64,000 nt of DNA from Glutamicibacter sp002979865 (GCF_050030965.1 NZ_CP188297.1:2666001-2730000); one strand, 5' to 3'; positions 15,804-24,395 are shown, numbered from the stretch's first letter. Numbers and translations: made by a program. The notes: generated from the letters alone by a model not told the origin.

Positions 15804-17431
15804 TGGCGAAACAACAACGGAATTCCAAGGGAACTGGCGACGCGCCTGCTCTGGGATTCATGGGTTCCATGCGTTGGATCTGGACCCAGCTGACATCGAT
15901 GCCAACAGCCTTGTTCTTGCTGTTGCTGCTCGCCGTCGCTGCGGTACCGGGATCGATCTTCCCGCAACGCGACGCCAACCCCGAATCTGTAGCCCAGTAC
16001 CTGGAACAGCACACCACCGCTGGTCCATGGCTGGATCGCTTCCAGATGTTCGAAGTGTATTCATCGGTGTGGTTCTCCGCGATCTACATCTTGCTGTTCG
16101 TCTCGCTGATTGGCTGCATCATCCCGCGTGTGAAGAAGCACGCCAAAGCCTTGCGCACCCAGCCGCCGAGGACCCCGGTGCGCCTGGAACGACTTCCCCA
16201 GTACAGCTCGCATGAAATTCTGGAAGGCGAGACGGATACGCCCGATGACCAGCAGGTCATCGAGGATTCGTTCAGGATCCTGAAGAAGCGCGGCTATCGT
16301 GTCGAGCGCCGCGAGGATGCCACCGGGGCCTCGGTTGCCGCAGAGCGCGGGTATACCCGCGAAATCGGCAACCTGCTCTTCCACATCTCGCTGATGGGCG
16401 TACTGGCTTCGGCCGCGATCGGCGGAGCCCTGGGCTACACCGGGCAGCGCGTGGTTGTCGAGGGGGAGACCTTCGTGAATTCGCTGGTGGCCTACGACTC
16501 CTTCACCCCGGGCACCGGCTTCAATGCCGATAATTTGCCGCCCTTTGCTGTGACGCTGGACAAATTCGACATCATCTTCGACCGCGAATCCGAATCGCAT
16601 TTCGGACAGCCGCTGGACTTCACCGCCCACGTCAAGGTGCGCGAATCGCCCGATGCCGAGCCAGTGAAGCAGGAGCTGAAGGTCAACCATCCGCTGCGGA
16701 TCAGCGGCGGTGACGTGTACCTGGTCGGCAATGGCTACGCCCCGGTGATCACCGTCAAGGATGGCAACGGCAATGTCTCCTATTCCGGCCCGGCGGTTTC
16801 CATTCCGCAGGATTCGGTCTACACCTCGATGTTCGTGCTGAAGGTTCCGGACGCCGAGCCATCGCAGCTGGGCTTCCAGGGCTTCTTGCTGCCAACCGCA
16901 CTGGTGGATGAGAACGGCTTCGGCATCTCGGGCGATCCCAACGCCATCAACCCCCAGCTGCACCTGAACTCGTACTTCGGGGATCTGGGCCTTGACGACG
17001 GCAACCCGCAAAACGTGTTCGTGCTGGACACGGAGAAGATGGAACCGCTGAACAGCCGTGATTTGGATGCCGGCGGCATCATCCTCGAAGCGGGGCAGAC
17101 CTACGAGCTGCCCGACGGCAAGGGCTCGATTACCTTTGACGACCTCAAGCGCTTCGTTGCATTGGACATCAATCATGACCCGGGCAAGCTGCCAATCGGC
17201 ATTTTCTCAGGTCTGGCGCTGATCGGCCTTGCGGTCTCGCTGTTCACCCCGCGTCGCCGCGTCTGGGTGAAGCTGAAACAAGAAAACGGCAAGCGTAGTA
17301 TCGAGTACGCACTGCTGGCACGTGGCGAGGATCCGCGTCTGGAACGCGAAGCTGCAGAACTACAGAAGATCTTTGACAAGGCTTGGCCATTGGCAAGCCA
17401 GGAGCAGAACCAAGGAGCAGTAAATGGATAA
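15803..17431 (+). CDS. resB: Cytochrome c biogenesis protein ResB (Ccs1)
   Basis: Ccs1/ResB component of the system II haem lyase, 542 residues. Three transmembrane segments lie early (TALFLLLLLAVAAVPGSIFP near residue 37, SSVWFSAIYILLFVSLIGCI, and LLFHISLMGVLASAAIGGAL). A large extracytoplasmic domain spans about residues 215-460, and a final membrane segment (IGIFSGLALIGLAVSLFTP) follows it. This arrangement is typical of ResB. It overlaps ccdA by one base and ccsB by eight bases. With CcsB it exports haem and attaches it to apocytochrome c. Confidence 0.94.
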   Translation: MAKQQRNSKGTGDAPALGFMGSMRWIWTQLTSMPTALFLLLLLAVAAVPGSIFPQRDANPESVAQYLEQHTTAGPWLDRFQMFEVYSSVWFSAIYILLFVSLIGCIIPRVKKHAKALRTQPPRTPVRLERLPQYSSHEILEGETDTPDDQQVIEDSFRILKKRGYRVERREDATGASVAAERGYTREIGNLLFHISLMGVLASAAIGGALGYTGQRVVVEGETFVNSLVAYDSFTPGTGFNADNLPPFAVTLDKFDIIFDRESESHFGQPLDFTAHVKVRESPDAEPVKQELKVNHPLRISGGDVYLVGNGYAPVITVKDGNGNVSYSGPAVSIPQDSVYTSMFVLKVPDAEPSQLGFQGFLLPTALVDENGFGISGDPNAINPQLHLNSYFGDLGLDDGNPQNVFVLDTEKMEPLNSRDLDAGGIILEAGQTYELPDGKGSITFDDLKRFVALDINHDPGKLPIGIFSGLALIGLAVSLFTPRRRVWVKLKQENGKRSIEYALLARGEDPRLEREAAELQKIFDKAWPLASQEQNQGAVNG

Positions 17432-18488
17432 CGCTGGGGCATTAGCGCCAATCAATGAAACGCTGGGTGAATACAGCCAGTTGTTCATGCTGCTGGCCGC
17501 CATGGTCTACGGAGTGGTCTTCATCATTTTCGCCTTGGACCTGGCAAAGACCAACAAGTCCATCAGCGAAATGGATTCCGAAGCGCTCAAGCGCGACGAG
17601 GAACTGCTGGTTAGCGCCGGCGGCGCCGTGGGCACCAAGCCCCGTTCGCGCCGGGGTGCCGCTGTGCGTGCCGACAACGTCGGCGAGCATATCGTGACCG
17701 ACAAGATGGAGTACACGCAGTTGTCGGCCAAGCGCCCCACGGCTCGCATTGCCGTGGTGCTGATGTGGCTGGCCGCTGCCCTGCACGGCGGTGCCGTGGT
17801 TTCCCGTGCGATAGCCGCGCACCGAGTGCCCTGGGGCAACATGTACGAGTTCCTGTCCACCGGTGCATTCCTGGTGGCTCTGGTCTTCTTGCTGGTGCTG
17901 ATCTTCAAGGACCTGCGCTTCATGGGATCCTTCATCTCCGGCCTGGTCACCTTGATGCTGTGCGGTGCCACCATCGGCTTCCCGACACCGGTTGGCCACC
18001 TCGTTCCTGCCCTGCAGTCGCCATGGATCGTCATTCACGTCTCCATCGCCGTCCTGGCGTCGGCACTGTTCGCCATCAGCTTCGCCATGAATGTGCTGCA
18101 GCTGGTACAGCATGCTCGCATGAACCGGCTGGCCGCTGGACAGGACGACAAGCTGCCCTTCATGCGCGTGGTGCCAGGTGCCGGCGCATTGGAGAACTTC
18201 GCCTACCGCATCAACACCATCGGCTTCGTGATGTGGACCTTCACTGTCATCGCTGGTGCGATCTGGGCTGAGGCCGCTTGGAGCCGCTACTGGGGCTGGG
18301 ATCCAAAGGAAGTCTGGTCCTTCGTGATCTGGGTTGTCTACGCAGGCTACCTGCACGCCCGTGCCACCGGTGGCTGGACGGGCCCACGCTCGGCCTGGTT
18401 GTCGATCATCGGCTTCCTGTGCGTGGTCTTCAACTTCACCATCGTGAATATCTTCTTCGACGGTCTGCACTCCTACGCCGGAGTCTAG
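17424..18488 (+). CDS. ccsB: Cytochrome c biogenesis protein CcsB (CcsA/ResC family)
   Basis: Haem-handling membrane subunit of the system II cytochrome c synthase, 354 residues with about eight hydrophobic segments. The Trp-rich haem-binding loop (WWD-type) reads YWGWDPKEVWSFVIW, and flanking conserved histidines are present (HGGAVVSRAI, IVIHVSIAVL, YLHARATGGW, GLHSYAGV). Residues 50-95 form a polar cytosolic insertion ahead of the conserved core. The ATG lies inside the end of resB. A hairpin after the stop ends the five-gene unit. Mature c-type cytochromes of the bc1 branch are the likely targets, by family knowledge. Confidence 0.95.
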   Translation: MDNAGALAPINETLGEYSQLFMLLAAMVYGVVFIIFALDLAKTNKSISEMDSEALKRDEELLVSAGGAVGTKPRSRRGAAVRADNVGEHIVTDKMEYTQLSAKRPTARIAVVLMWLAAALHGGAVVSRAIAAHRVPWGNMYEFLSTGAFLVALVFLLVLIFKDLRFMGSFISGLVTLMLCGATIGFPTPVGHLVPALQSPWIVIHVSIAVLASALFAISFAMNVLQLVQHARMNRLAAGQDDKLPFMRVVPGAGALENFAYRINTIGFVMWTFTVIAGAIWAEAAWSRYWGWDPKEVWSFVIWVVYAGYLHARATGGWTGPRSAWLSIIGFLCVVFNFTIVNIFFDGLHSYAGV

Positions 18489-18504
18489 TTCCTAAGAATC
18501 CAGC

Positions 18505-18545
18505 ACTGCGAGCGGTTTCCCTTGAGCGGGGAGGCCGCTCGCAGT
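18505..18545 (+). terminator. Terminator-like hairpin after ccsB
   Basis: Arms actgcgagcgg (18505-18515) and ccgctcgcagt (18535-18545) are perfect complements, followed by actttaag. It lies 16 bases after the ccsB stop and ends the cytochrome c biogenesis operon. The rest of the 265-base gap to the next gene shows no further gene. Confidence 0.65.
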
Positions 18546-18688
18546 ACTTTAAGCGTTCGTTGCGGGCCCTGGTACTCAAGTGCGGGGCACTGACCGGCGC
18601 CTGCCCCCGTCCGCCCCTCCAGCGCCCGTAGAGGAAGCCCCGCGTCCCTGGCCGCCTGCAAGAATGCCCGAAGTTCCTACGAGGCATG

Positions 18689-18723
18689 AAAAAGCCCAGC
18701 GGCGCTGGCACGCGTGCTGGGCT
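18689..18723 (-). terminator. Rho-independent terminator of the PLDc_N gene
   Basis: On the minus strand the arms agcccagc and gctgggct enclose a G/C-rich loop and are followed by a run of five T residues. It lies about 30 bases after the stop of the PLDc_N-domain gene. Confidence 0.65.
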
Positions 18724-18753
18724 GGTTGCCGGGATCCCGGCAGTACTAGGGGG

Positions 18754-19197
18754 TTATTCGGTTTCAGACGAAGAGCTGTCGGTGCCTTCTGGCTTGTTCT
18801 TGCGTTCTGCACCTGGCTTCGGTTCCTTGGCCTCAGGCTTGGCTGGTTTCTCGCCATCGGCCTTCTGCACGTCTTCACGTTTAGTGAGGTCTTGCTCACG
18901 CGCTTTCGAGTCGGCTTCACGCTGTTGCTGGCGGCGCCAGACCTCCAGCTGGCGCAGGAAATCCTCATCGTCGTCCGGAGCCATGGACTTCTGCGCAGGG
19001 GCTCCATTTGACGCAACAGGGCGACCTAGGAGGAACCACAAACCGGCTCCGATTAGCGGAAGGAGGATGACGACCGCAATCCACGCAGGCTTAGGCAATG
19101 AACGAATGCTGCGGCGCTCTGCACGAGCGCATTCGATCAGGGTATAAATCGTCAAAGCAACCGAAACCACTGCGGCGAAAATCAATAAGCGGACCAT
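18754..19197 (-). CDS. PLDc_N-domain membrane protein
   Basis: A 147-residue protein with two transmembrane helices (LLIFAAVVSVALTIYTLIEC and AWIAVVILLPLIGAGLWFLLG) joined by a short RRSIRSLPKP loop. This matches the phospholipase D-nuclease N-terminal domain seen in cardiolipin synthases, but no HKD catalytic domain follows. The remaining 90 residues are highly charged (Lys, Glu, Asp, Gln) and likely cytosolic, with a Ser-rich end. Function is unknown. The ATG is six bases after a TAGAAT hexamer, indicating a leaderless mRNA. It is divergent from the DUF4229 gene, with only 53 bases between start codons. Confidence 0.8.
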   Translation of the reverse strand: MVRLLIFAAVVSVALTIYTLIECARAERRSIRSLPKPAWIAVVILLPLIGAGLWFLLGRPVASNGAPAQKSMAPDDDEDFLRQLEVWRRQQQREADSKAREQDLTKREDVQKADGEKPAKPEAKEPKPGAERKNKPEGTDSSSSETE

Positions 19198-19203
19198 GCT
19201 TCC

Positions 19204-19209
19204 ATTCTA
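19204..19209 (-). promoter_or_regulatory. -10 hexamer TAGAAT of leaderless PLDc_N gene
   Basis: On the minus strand TAGAAT is followed by six bases and then the ATG. No Shine-Dalgarno motif exists. It faces the divergent TAGACT element of the DUF4229 gene 28 bases away. Confidence 0.5.
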
Positions 19210-19237
19210 GTGATAATCCTGTTCACAGGTTCACCGG

Positions 19238-19243
19238 TAGACT
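19238..19243 (+). promoter_or_regulatory. -10 hexamer TAGACT of leaderless DUF4229 gene
   Basis: TAGACT, then seven bases, then ATG at 19251. No ribosome binding site is visible, so translation probably begins at the 5' end of the transcript. Confidence 0.45.
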
Positions 19244-19250
19244 TGAGACT

Positions 19251-19541
19251 ATGCAGTTTGTGAAATATACCGTTATCCGCCTAGGCATATTCCTAGCCGT
19301 TTTCTTGGGCCTCTGGTTAGGTATGAAGTGGCCAATCTTCGTTTCCGGAATCATTGGCCTGGTCGTGGCCTTCGCGGTGGCCTACCTTTTCTTCAATAAA
19401 CTTCGGCTAAAGGCGAACGAAGATATCCGCAACGCTTTCAGCAAGACCTCGGCAAACAAGACCAGGATGCAGCTAGCTGATGAAGCCGTTGAGGATGAAT
19501 TCGACGAATCACAGCGCAAGCAGACCCCTGGCGCCGAGTAA
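19251..19541 (+). CDS. DUF4229 small membrane protein
   Basis: A 96-residue protein with two adjacent hydrophobic segments (VIRLGIFLAVFLGLWLGM and FVSGIIGLVVAFAVAYLFF) and a charged C-terminal half with many Lys, Asp and Glu residues. The layout fits DUF4229, an actinobacterial family of unknown role. The frame is open from an upstream ATG at 19098. I chose 19251 because the upstream stretch has no membrane or family character, overlaps the divergent gene, and a leaderless promoter fits here. It sits between cytochrome c biogenesis and menA in a region devoted to respiration. Confidence 0.75.
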   Translation: MQFVKYTVIRLGIFLAVFLGLWLGMKWPIFVSGIIGLVVAFAVAYLFFNKLRLKANEDIRNAFSKTSANKTRMQLADEAVEDEFDESQRKQTPGAE

Positions 19542-19607
19542 ATTTCCCCATGCAGGTTCACCTCGAACTGCATAGCCAGCCATTCACGCATGGCCGGCAG
19601 AACAATT

Positions 19608-19655
19608 AACGAGATGGGCTGGCCGGATCAATTGATCCGGCCAGCCCATCTCGTT
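19608..19655. terminator. 48-base perfect palindrome with T-tract, bidirectional terminator
   Basis: Arms of 24 bases (19608-19631 and 19632-19655) are exactly complementary with no spacer. The left arm begins aacgagatgggctggccgg and the centre is caattg. It is followed by ttt on the plus strand. It lies between the convergent DUF4229 and menA genes and has the same length and central AATT as the palindrome after proC. Confidence 0.82.
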
Positions 19656-19674
19656 TTTCCTTCTGCAGCGGTGG

Positions 19675-20559
19675 CTAGGCCAAAACCTCGATGGCGATAG
19701 CCAAGGAGAAGAGCACCGCATATACGACATTGACCATGCCGGTCTGCTTGAGCACCAGCACCAGCTTTGGCAGCTGCTGCTCGCGAAGCATCAGCAGCGA
19801 TGGAGCCACTGCAGGAACGAAGGTGAGCAGGATCAGCCACATCCACGGGAAGGCGCTGGTGGCCAGCAAGGGGAGCAGGATGGCTACCGCCAGCATCAGC
19901 ACGTAGCTCAAGCGGGCATTGTGTTCGCCAAGGCGCACAGCCAAGGTAATCTTTCCCACCTCTTTATCGGTAGGAATGTCTCGCACGTTATTGGCCATCA
20001 GCAGGGCGCAGCCAATCAGGCCGGTGCCGATGGCACCCCACAGCGAAGCCATGGTCAGCTGGTTGATCTGGGTGAAGGTGGTACCCAAGGTGGCGACCAA
20101 GCCGAAGAAGATGAAAACGTAAATATCGCCCAAGCCACGGTAGCCGTAGGGGTTCTTGCCGCCGGTGTAGCCCCAAGCGGCGAAGATCGCGGCGACGCCT
20201 ACCAGCAGCAGCGGCCACGAGGAAGAAATGATGACCAGGACCAGACCGAAGATGGCGGCTAGCCCGAAGCAGCCGAAAGCGGCATTGCGCACATTCTTCG
20301 GCTCGGTGAGCTTGGAACCGGTCAGGCGCAGCGGGCCGACGCGTTCGTCATCGGTGCCTCGGATGCCGTCCGAGTAGTCGTTGGAGTAGTTCACTCCGAC
20401 CTGGAGCAGCAGGCCCACCAGCAGAGCCAAGACGAAACGGAACCAATGAACGGTTCCAGTTTCGCCCAGCGCGGCTGCGGTACCGATGACAACCGGGGCA
20501 ATGACGATAGGCAAGGTGCGCAAACGCGCCCCAGAAACCCACTGGGAAAGTGTGGCCAC
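19675..20559 (-). CDS. menA: 1,4-dihydroxy-2-naphthoate polyprenyltransferase
   Basis: Integral membrane UbiA-family prenyltransferase that attaches the polyprenyl tail to dihydroxynaphthoate, giving demethylmenaquinone. The first Asp-rich motif is NYSNDYSDGIRGTDDER. The second is NNVRDIPTDKEVGKITLAV, giving both magnesium-diphosphate sites. There are about eight to nine hydrophobic segments in 294 residues. A GTG start with aaggac at correct spacing is used. It is the first listed member of the menA-menE-menB group on the minus strand, 75 bases downstream of menE. Its 3' end lies 19 bases from the 48-base palindrome. Confidence 0.95.
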   Translation of the reverse strand: MATLSQWVSGARLRTLPIVIAPVVIGTAAALGETGTVHWFRFVLALLVGLLLQVGVNYSNDYSDGIRGTDDERVGPLRLTGSKLTEPKNVRNAAFGCFGLAAIFGLVLVIISSSWPLLLVGVAAIFAAWGYTGGKNPYGYRGLGDIYVFIFFGLVATLGTTFTQINQLTMASLWGAIGTGLIGCALLMANNVRDIPTDKEVGKITLAVRLGEHNARLSYVLMLAVAILLPLLATSAFPWMWLILLTFVPAVAPSLLMLREQQLPKLVLVLKQTGMVNVVYAVLFSLAIAIEVLA

Positions 20560-20634
20560 TTTCTGTCCTTTCAGGGCAAGCGGAAACTCGTACCCTCTAG
20601 TTTCCCGCGATTAGGCGTGCAAGGCGAATCGAGA

Positions 20635-21762
20635 CTAGTCGCGAACGCCTAGTTCTTCGATGACCAGTTGTCGATTGAACTTGCCATTAGGCAGCTGCGG
20701 CAAGCCAAGAGGGTAGTGGCGCACGTGCTTGGGCACCGCTTCCTTGCCCAAGGTCCGGCGCACCGCTTCGAAGGCATCGGCGGTATTGGTCGGGCCCGCA
20801 TAGGCCAGGCCAACGCTGTGGCCCCATTGCGGATCGGGCACCGGGACCACGATTGCCTGCGTGAAGAATTCTTCCAGCAGCCCTTCAATCTTCGATGCCG
20901 AAAGCTTGATGCCCCCGGTATTGATCACATCATCGATGCGTCCAATGATCTTCAAGCGCTGTTTTTCAACGGTGCCCAGGTCATCGGTGACGTACCAGCG
21001 GACACCATCGCGTTCAATGAAGTGCTCGGCGGTGGCTTCGGGGGCGTTGGCGTATCCGTCGGCGAGCATGGGGCCGGCGACCCAGATGCGCCCCTCATGT
21101 GCTGCCAGCTGCACGCCGGGAAGGGCCGTGCCGTTGTAGACCAGGCCGCCGGAAGTTTCCGAGGACCCATAGGTCTGGAAAATCTTCAGCCCATGGTGTC
21201 GGGCGCTGACCAGCAGGTCCTTGCTGGCTCGCGCGCCGCCCAAGAGGATGGCGTCGAAACGCTTCAGCGCCTGCAAGGTTTCCGGCGCCGGGTTATCCAG
21301 CAGCCGGGCAAGCTGGGTTGGAACCAGCGAGGTGATCCGGCGGGAGTCGATCATTTGATTGGCGGCTTCGGTGAATGCCGTGGCCGAGAAACTGCCCTCG
21401 GTGTCCGTCACCACGGGCTTGGTGCCGGCGAACAATGAACGCGTCAGCACGCTCAGTCCCGCGACATAGTGCACCGGCAAGGCCAGCAGCCATTGGCCTT
21501 CGAAGCCGAGGAACTCGGCCGTGGCCTGCGCACTGGATGCCAATGCCGAAACGCTGAGCACCGTGCGCTTGGCCCGGCCGGTGGAACCGGAAGTCCGCAC
21601 CACTGCCATGGGCTGCTCGAAACCTGGCAGGTCCTGTGGCGCCAAGTACTCGATGCGCCAGCCGTTGGGGTTGGCCTCATCGAGCAATACCTCAACGGCC
21701 GGCCCCCCGTCGTTGGCCGCCGTGGCCAACGCTGCGAGCAGTTCAGAGAGTTGTTCGTCCAT
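20635..21762 (-). CDS. menE: o-Succinylbenzoate-CoA ligase
   Basis: Adenylate-forming enzyme that activates o-succinylbenzoate with CoA in menaquinone synthesis. The ATP-binding P-loop is VVRTSGSTGRAKRTVLS (near residue 71), followed by LLGGARASKDL, the QTYGSSETSGG motif, and the hinge/C-terminal IIGRIDDVINTGGIKLS ending in LPNGKFNR with the catalytic lysine. The 375-residue length is short compared with E. coli MenE but typical of actinobacteria, which lack part of the N-terminal subdomain. The ATG follows gagga at good distance, 27 bases after the menB stop. It is therefore probably cotranscribed with menB. Confidence 0.94.
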   Translation of the reverse strand: MDEQLSELLAALATAANDGGPAVEVLLDEANPNGWRIEYLAPQDLPGFEQPMAVVRTSGSTGRAKRTVLSVSALASSAQATAEFLGFEGQWLLALPVHYVAGLSVLTRSLFAGTKPVVTDTEGSFSATAFTEAANQMIDSRRITSLVPTQLARLLDNPAPETLQALKRFDAILLGGARASKDLLVSARHHGLKIFQTYGSSETSGGLVYNGTALPGVQLAAHEGRIWVAGPMLADGYANAPEATAEHFIERDGVRWYVTDDLGTVEKQRLKIIGRIDDVINTGGIKLSASKIEGLLEEFFTQAIVVPVPDPQWGHSVGLAYAGPTNTADAFEAVRRTLGKEAVPKHVRHYPLGLPQLPNGKFNRQLVIEELGVRD

Positions 21763-21789
21763 ATCCGGTCCTCGTTCCGTCGCGGAAGA

Positions 21790-22752
21790 TTAGAAGTAGT
21801 AAGGGTAGTTGGACCAATCCGGGTCGCGCTTGCCCAGGAACGCGTCGCGTCCTTCTACTGCCTCATCAGTCATGTACGCCATGCGGGTGGCTTCGCCAGC
21901 GAAGACCTGCTGGCCGGCCAAGCCGTCATCGGCCAAGTTGAAAGCGAACTTCAGCATGCGGATGGCCTGCGGGGACTGGCGGGCGATGTCGGCTGCGTAC
22001 TCCAGGGCCACCTCTTCGAGGCGTTCGTGCTCTACCGACTCGTTGACGGCGCCCATGCGGACCATGTCATCGGCCGAGTACTCGCGGGCAAGGAAGAAGA
22101 TTTCGCGGGCGGTCTTCTGCCCGACCTGGCGGGCGAGCAATGCCGAACCGTATCCGGCATCGAAGGAACCGACGGTAGCGTCGGTCTGCTTGAACTTGCC
22201 GTTCTGCTTCGAGGCAATGGTCAGATCCGAGACCACGTGCAGCGAATGGCCGCCACCGGCAGCCCAGCCGTTGACGACGCAGAGGACAACCTTGGGCATG
22301 GTGCGCATCAGGCGCTGGACTTCCAGGATGTGCAGGCGCCCGGCACGCGCCGGGTCGATGGATTCGCGGGTCTCGCCTTCGGCATAGCGGTAGCCGTCAC
22401 GGCCACGGATGCGCTGGTCGCCGCCGGAGCAGAATGCGTGTCCGCCGTCCTTTTCCGAGGGGCCATTGCCGGTCAGCAGGACAGTGGCCACGTCGCTGGT
22501 CATGCGGGCATGATCCATGGCGCGGAACAGCTCGTCCACGGTGTGCGGGCGGAAGGCGTTGCGCACCTCGGGGCGGTCGAAAGCGATGCGCACGGTCGGA
22601 AGGTCGCGCACGATGCTTCCATCCGCCGCTCGCTGGACCTGGCGATGGTAAGTGATGTCGGTGAAGTCGAATCCCTCGACCACGCGCCAGCGCGTTGGAT
22701 CGAAGACATCGGAGACCTTCTCGGGCAATGCGGAATTATTCAGGCTACTCAC
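21790..22752 (-). CDS. menB: 1,4-dihydroxy-2-naphthoyl-CoA synthase
   Basis: Crotonase-fold enzyme that cyclises o-succinylbenzoyl-CoA. It shows the MenB-specific AFCSGGDQRIRGRDGY segment with flexible loop, VNGWAAGGGHSLHVVSDLTIAS (oxyanion hole), DATVGSFDAGYGSALLAR, and the conserved C-terminal end in RDPDWSNYPYYF. The length of 320 residues includes an N-terminal extension usual for actinobacteria. The GTG start is seven bases after TAGCAT, suggesting leaderless transcription. It heads the menB-menE-menA group and is divergent from an amino acid permease. Confidence 0.96.
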   Translation of the reverse strand: MSSLNNSALPEKVSDVFDPTRWRVVEGFDFTDITYHRQVQRAADGSIVRDLPTVRIAFDRPEVRNAFRPHTVDELFRAMDHARMTSDVATVLLTGNGPSEKDGGHAFCSGGDQRIRGRDGYRYAEGETRESIDPARAGRLHILEVQRLMRTMPKVVLCVVNGWAAGGGHSLHVVSDLTIASKQNGKFKQTDATVGSFDAGYGSALLARQVGQKTAREIFFLAREYSADDMVRMGAVNESVEHERLEEVALEYAADIARQSPQAIRMLKFAFNLADDGLAGQQVFAGEATRMAYMTDEAVEGRDAFLGKRDPDWSNYPYYF

Positions 22753-22759
22753 CCTATGA

Positions 22760-22765
22760 ATGCTA
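22760..22765 (-). promoter_or_regulatory. -10 hexamer TAGCAT of leaderless menB
   Basis: On the minus strand TAGCAT precedes the GTG start by seven bases, with no Shine-Dalgarno sequence. This would drive menB and probably menE-menA. Confidence 0.45.
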
Positions 22766-22866
22766 GTCGGTTTCGTCCGGAACTCTAAGAAAGGAGGAGT
22801 AGACTTTTCACGGCCCGACTCGCGGTTGCGCGTGGAATCCCCGCCCGTACGGCTTGGACCATCCAG

Positions 22867-22909
22867 TGAATCACCGGATTCATTTCACGATTTTTGCACG
22901 GATTCATTG
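22867..22909 (+). promoter_or_regulatory. Operator-like repeats upstream of the amino acid permease
   Basis: An inverted repeat tgaatc-accg-gattca (22868-22883) overlaps the first of two direct repeats of cggattcatt (22876-22885 and 22900-22909, 24 bases apart). This looks like a regulator binding region or promoter elements in the 185-base menB/permease gap. No family can be assigned. Confidence 0.35.
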
Positions 22910-22937
22910 AACGCGTCCGTAGGTCAGGAGTTCATCT

Positions 22938-24377
22938 ATGCCATCTGGTCAGCATCGCCCGGCAACCCCGGAAATCAGTGCCGAGGGCTACAAGAAATCC
23001 CTGAGCCGCCGCCACGTCCAGATGATCGCGATCGGCGGAGCCATCGGTGTGGGCCTGTTCATGGGCTCCGGCGGGCGCCTGGCCTCGACCGGTCCGGCGC
23101 TGGTGCTGTCCTATCTGGTAGCTGGCGCATTGGCCTACCTGCTGATGCGGGCACTGGGCGAACTGATCATGTACCGCCAGACTTCCGGTTCCTTCGTCTC
23201 GTATGCGGCTGAGCTCTTCGGCCCCAAGGGCGCCTTCATCTCCGGATGGATGTACGTGCTGAATTGGATCATGACCGGCATTGCCGAGCTGATCGCCATC
23301 GGCCTGTACTTCCAGTATTTCTTCCCGAATGTTCCGGTAACCGTTTCCGCGTTCTGCGCGTTGCTGCTGCTGGTGGCCATCAACCTCTTCAGCGCCAAGG
23401 CTTTCGCAGAATTCGAGTTCTGGGCAGCTTGCATCAAGGTGACCGCGATCGTCCTGTTCCTGGCCGTGGGGACATACATGGTGGTGACCAACGCACAGGT
23501 GGGAGACCACACCGCGTCGGTGGCCAACCTCTTCATCGGCGATGAGAACGGCGAGGGCGGAATGTTCCCCCGTGGTTTCTTCGTCAGCATCCTGGTCCTG
23601 AACTCGGTGATCTTCGCCTATAACGCCATTGAACTGGTGGGCATTGCCGCCGGCGAGATGGAGAACCCGGAAAAGGAAGTTCCATCGGCAATCCGTGCGG
23701 TGGTTGTTCGCATCCTGGTCTTCTACGTAGGCAGCGTCTCCCTGCTGGCCATGGTGCTGCCATGGAACGAATACGAATCCGGGGTCAGCCCGTTTGTCAC
23801 GGTCTTCGAGAAGATGGGCCTGGGCTGGGTTGGCAGCGCGATGAACCTGGTGGTGATTACCGCTGCGCTGTCCTCGTGCAACTCGGGCCTGTATTCCATC
23901 GGCCGCATCCTGCGCACCATGAGCGGCAATGGGCATGCTCCGCAGTGGCTCGCGAAGATGAACAAGCACTTTGTTCCCTCCACCGGCATTATCACCGTGG
24001 GCGTGGTCTATCTTGCCGGCGTCATCCTGAACATCTGGCTCGGAGATTCCTTCGCCTTCGACCTTGCCTTGAATACCGCATCCATCGGCGTGCTGTTCAC
24101 CTGGGCCTCGATTTTCGGATGCCAGCTCATGCTGCGCAAGAAAAAGGGCTCTGTTTCCTCGCTGCCCATGCCCGGGTCGCCCATTACCGGTTGGGTCGGA
24201 TTGATTTCCTTGCTGGTTATCACCGTCCTGATTTCTTTCGATACCTTGACCGGGGAAAACGGCGAGGTCTTCCCGGTGGGGCTGTACACGATCGCCACAA
24301 TTCCGGTGTTCGCCTTGCTGTTGTGGGGCGGATGGCATTTTGCTCGCAAGCATGCCCGGCCGGGCATTGATTTCTAG
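22938..24377 (+). CDS. APC-family amino acid permease
   Basis: Twelve-segment amino acid/proton symporter of the AAT subgroup (relatives are GabP, AnsP, PheP, LysP), 479 residues. The first helix contains MIAIGGAIGVGLFMGSGG, the typical unwound substrate motif. It is followed by ALGELIMYRQTSGSF and the loop near EVPSAIRAVVVRILVFYVGS. The ATG is preceded by aggag at good spacing. It is single between menB and a convergent MFS gene. Substrate cannot be read from the sequence; aromatic or neutral amino acids are possible, and its proximity to phenylacetate genes makes phenylalanine attractive but unproven. Confidence 0.9.
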   Translation: MPSGQHRPATPEISAEGYKKSLSRRHVQMIAIGGAIGVGLFMGSGGRLASTGPALVLSYLVAGALAYLLMRALGELIMYRQTSGSFVSYAAELFGPKGAFISGWMYVLNWIMTGIAELIAIGLYFQYFFPNVPVTVSAFCALLLLVAINLFSAKAFAEFEFWAACIKVTAIVLFLAVGTYMVVTNAQVGDHTASVANLFIGDENGEGGMFPRGFFVSILVLNSVIFAYNAIELVGIAAGEMENPEKEVPSAIRAVVVRILVFYVGSVSLLAMVLPWNEYESGVSPFVTVFEKMGLGWVGSAMNLVVITAALSSCNSGLYSIGRILRTMSGNGHAPQWLAKMNKHFVPSTGIITVGVVYLAGVILNIWLGDSFAFDLALNTASIGVLFTWASIFGCQLMLRKKKGSVSSLPMPGSPITGWVGLISLLVITVLISFDTLTGENGEVFPVGLYTIATIPVFALLLWGGWHFARKHARPGIDF

Positions 24378-24395
24378 GCCGCCAGCGATTATGCG

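Noticed and set aside
18546..18688. Small gene or ncRNA in the ccsB to PLDc_N gap
   Set aside because: Only open frames of shadow quality exist, without start signals; hairpins at both sides are explained as terminators.
22760..23212. Open frame of 150 codons spanning the menB/permease gap and the permease start
   Set aside because: Most of it lies inside the permease gene in another frame, and it has no family character. The permease itself has a good ribosome binding site and clear transporter motifs.
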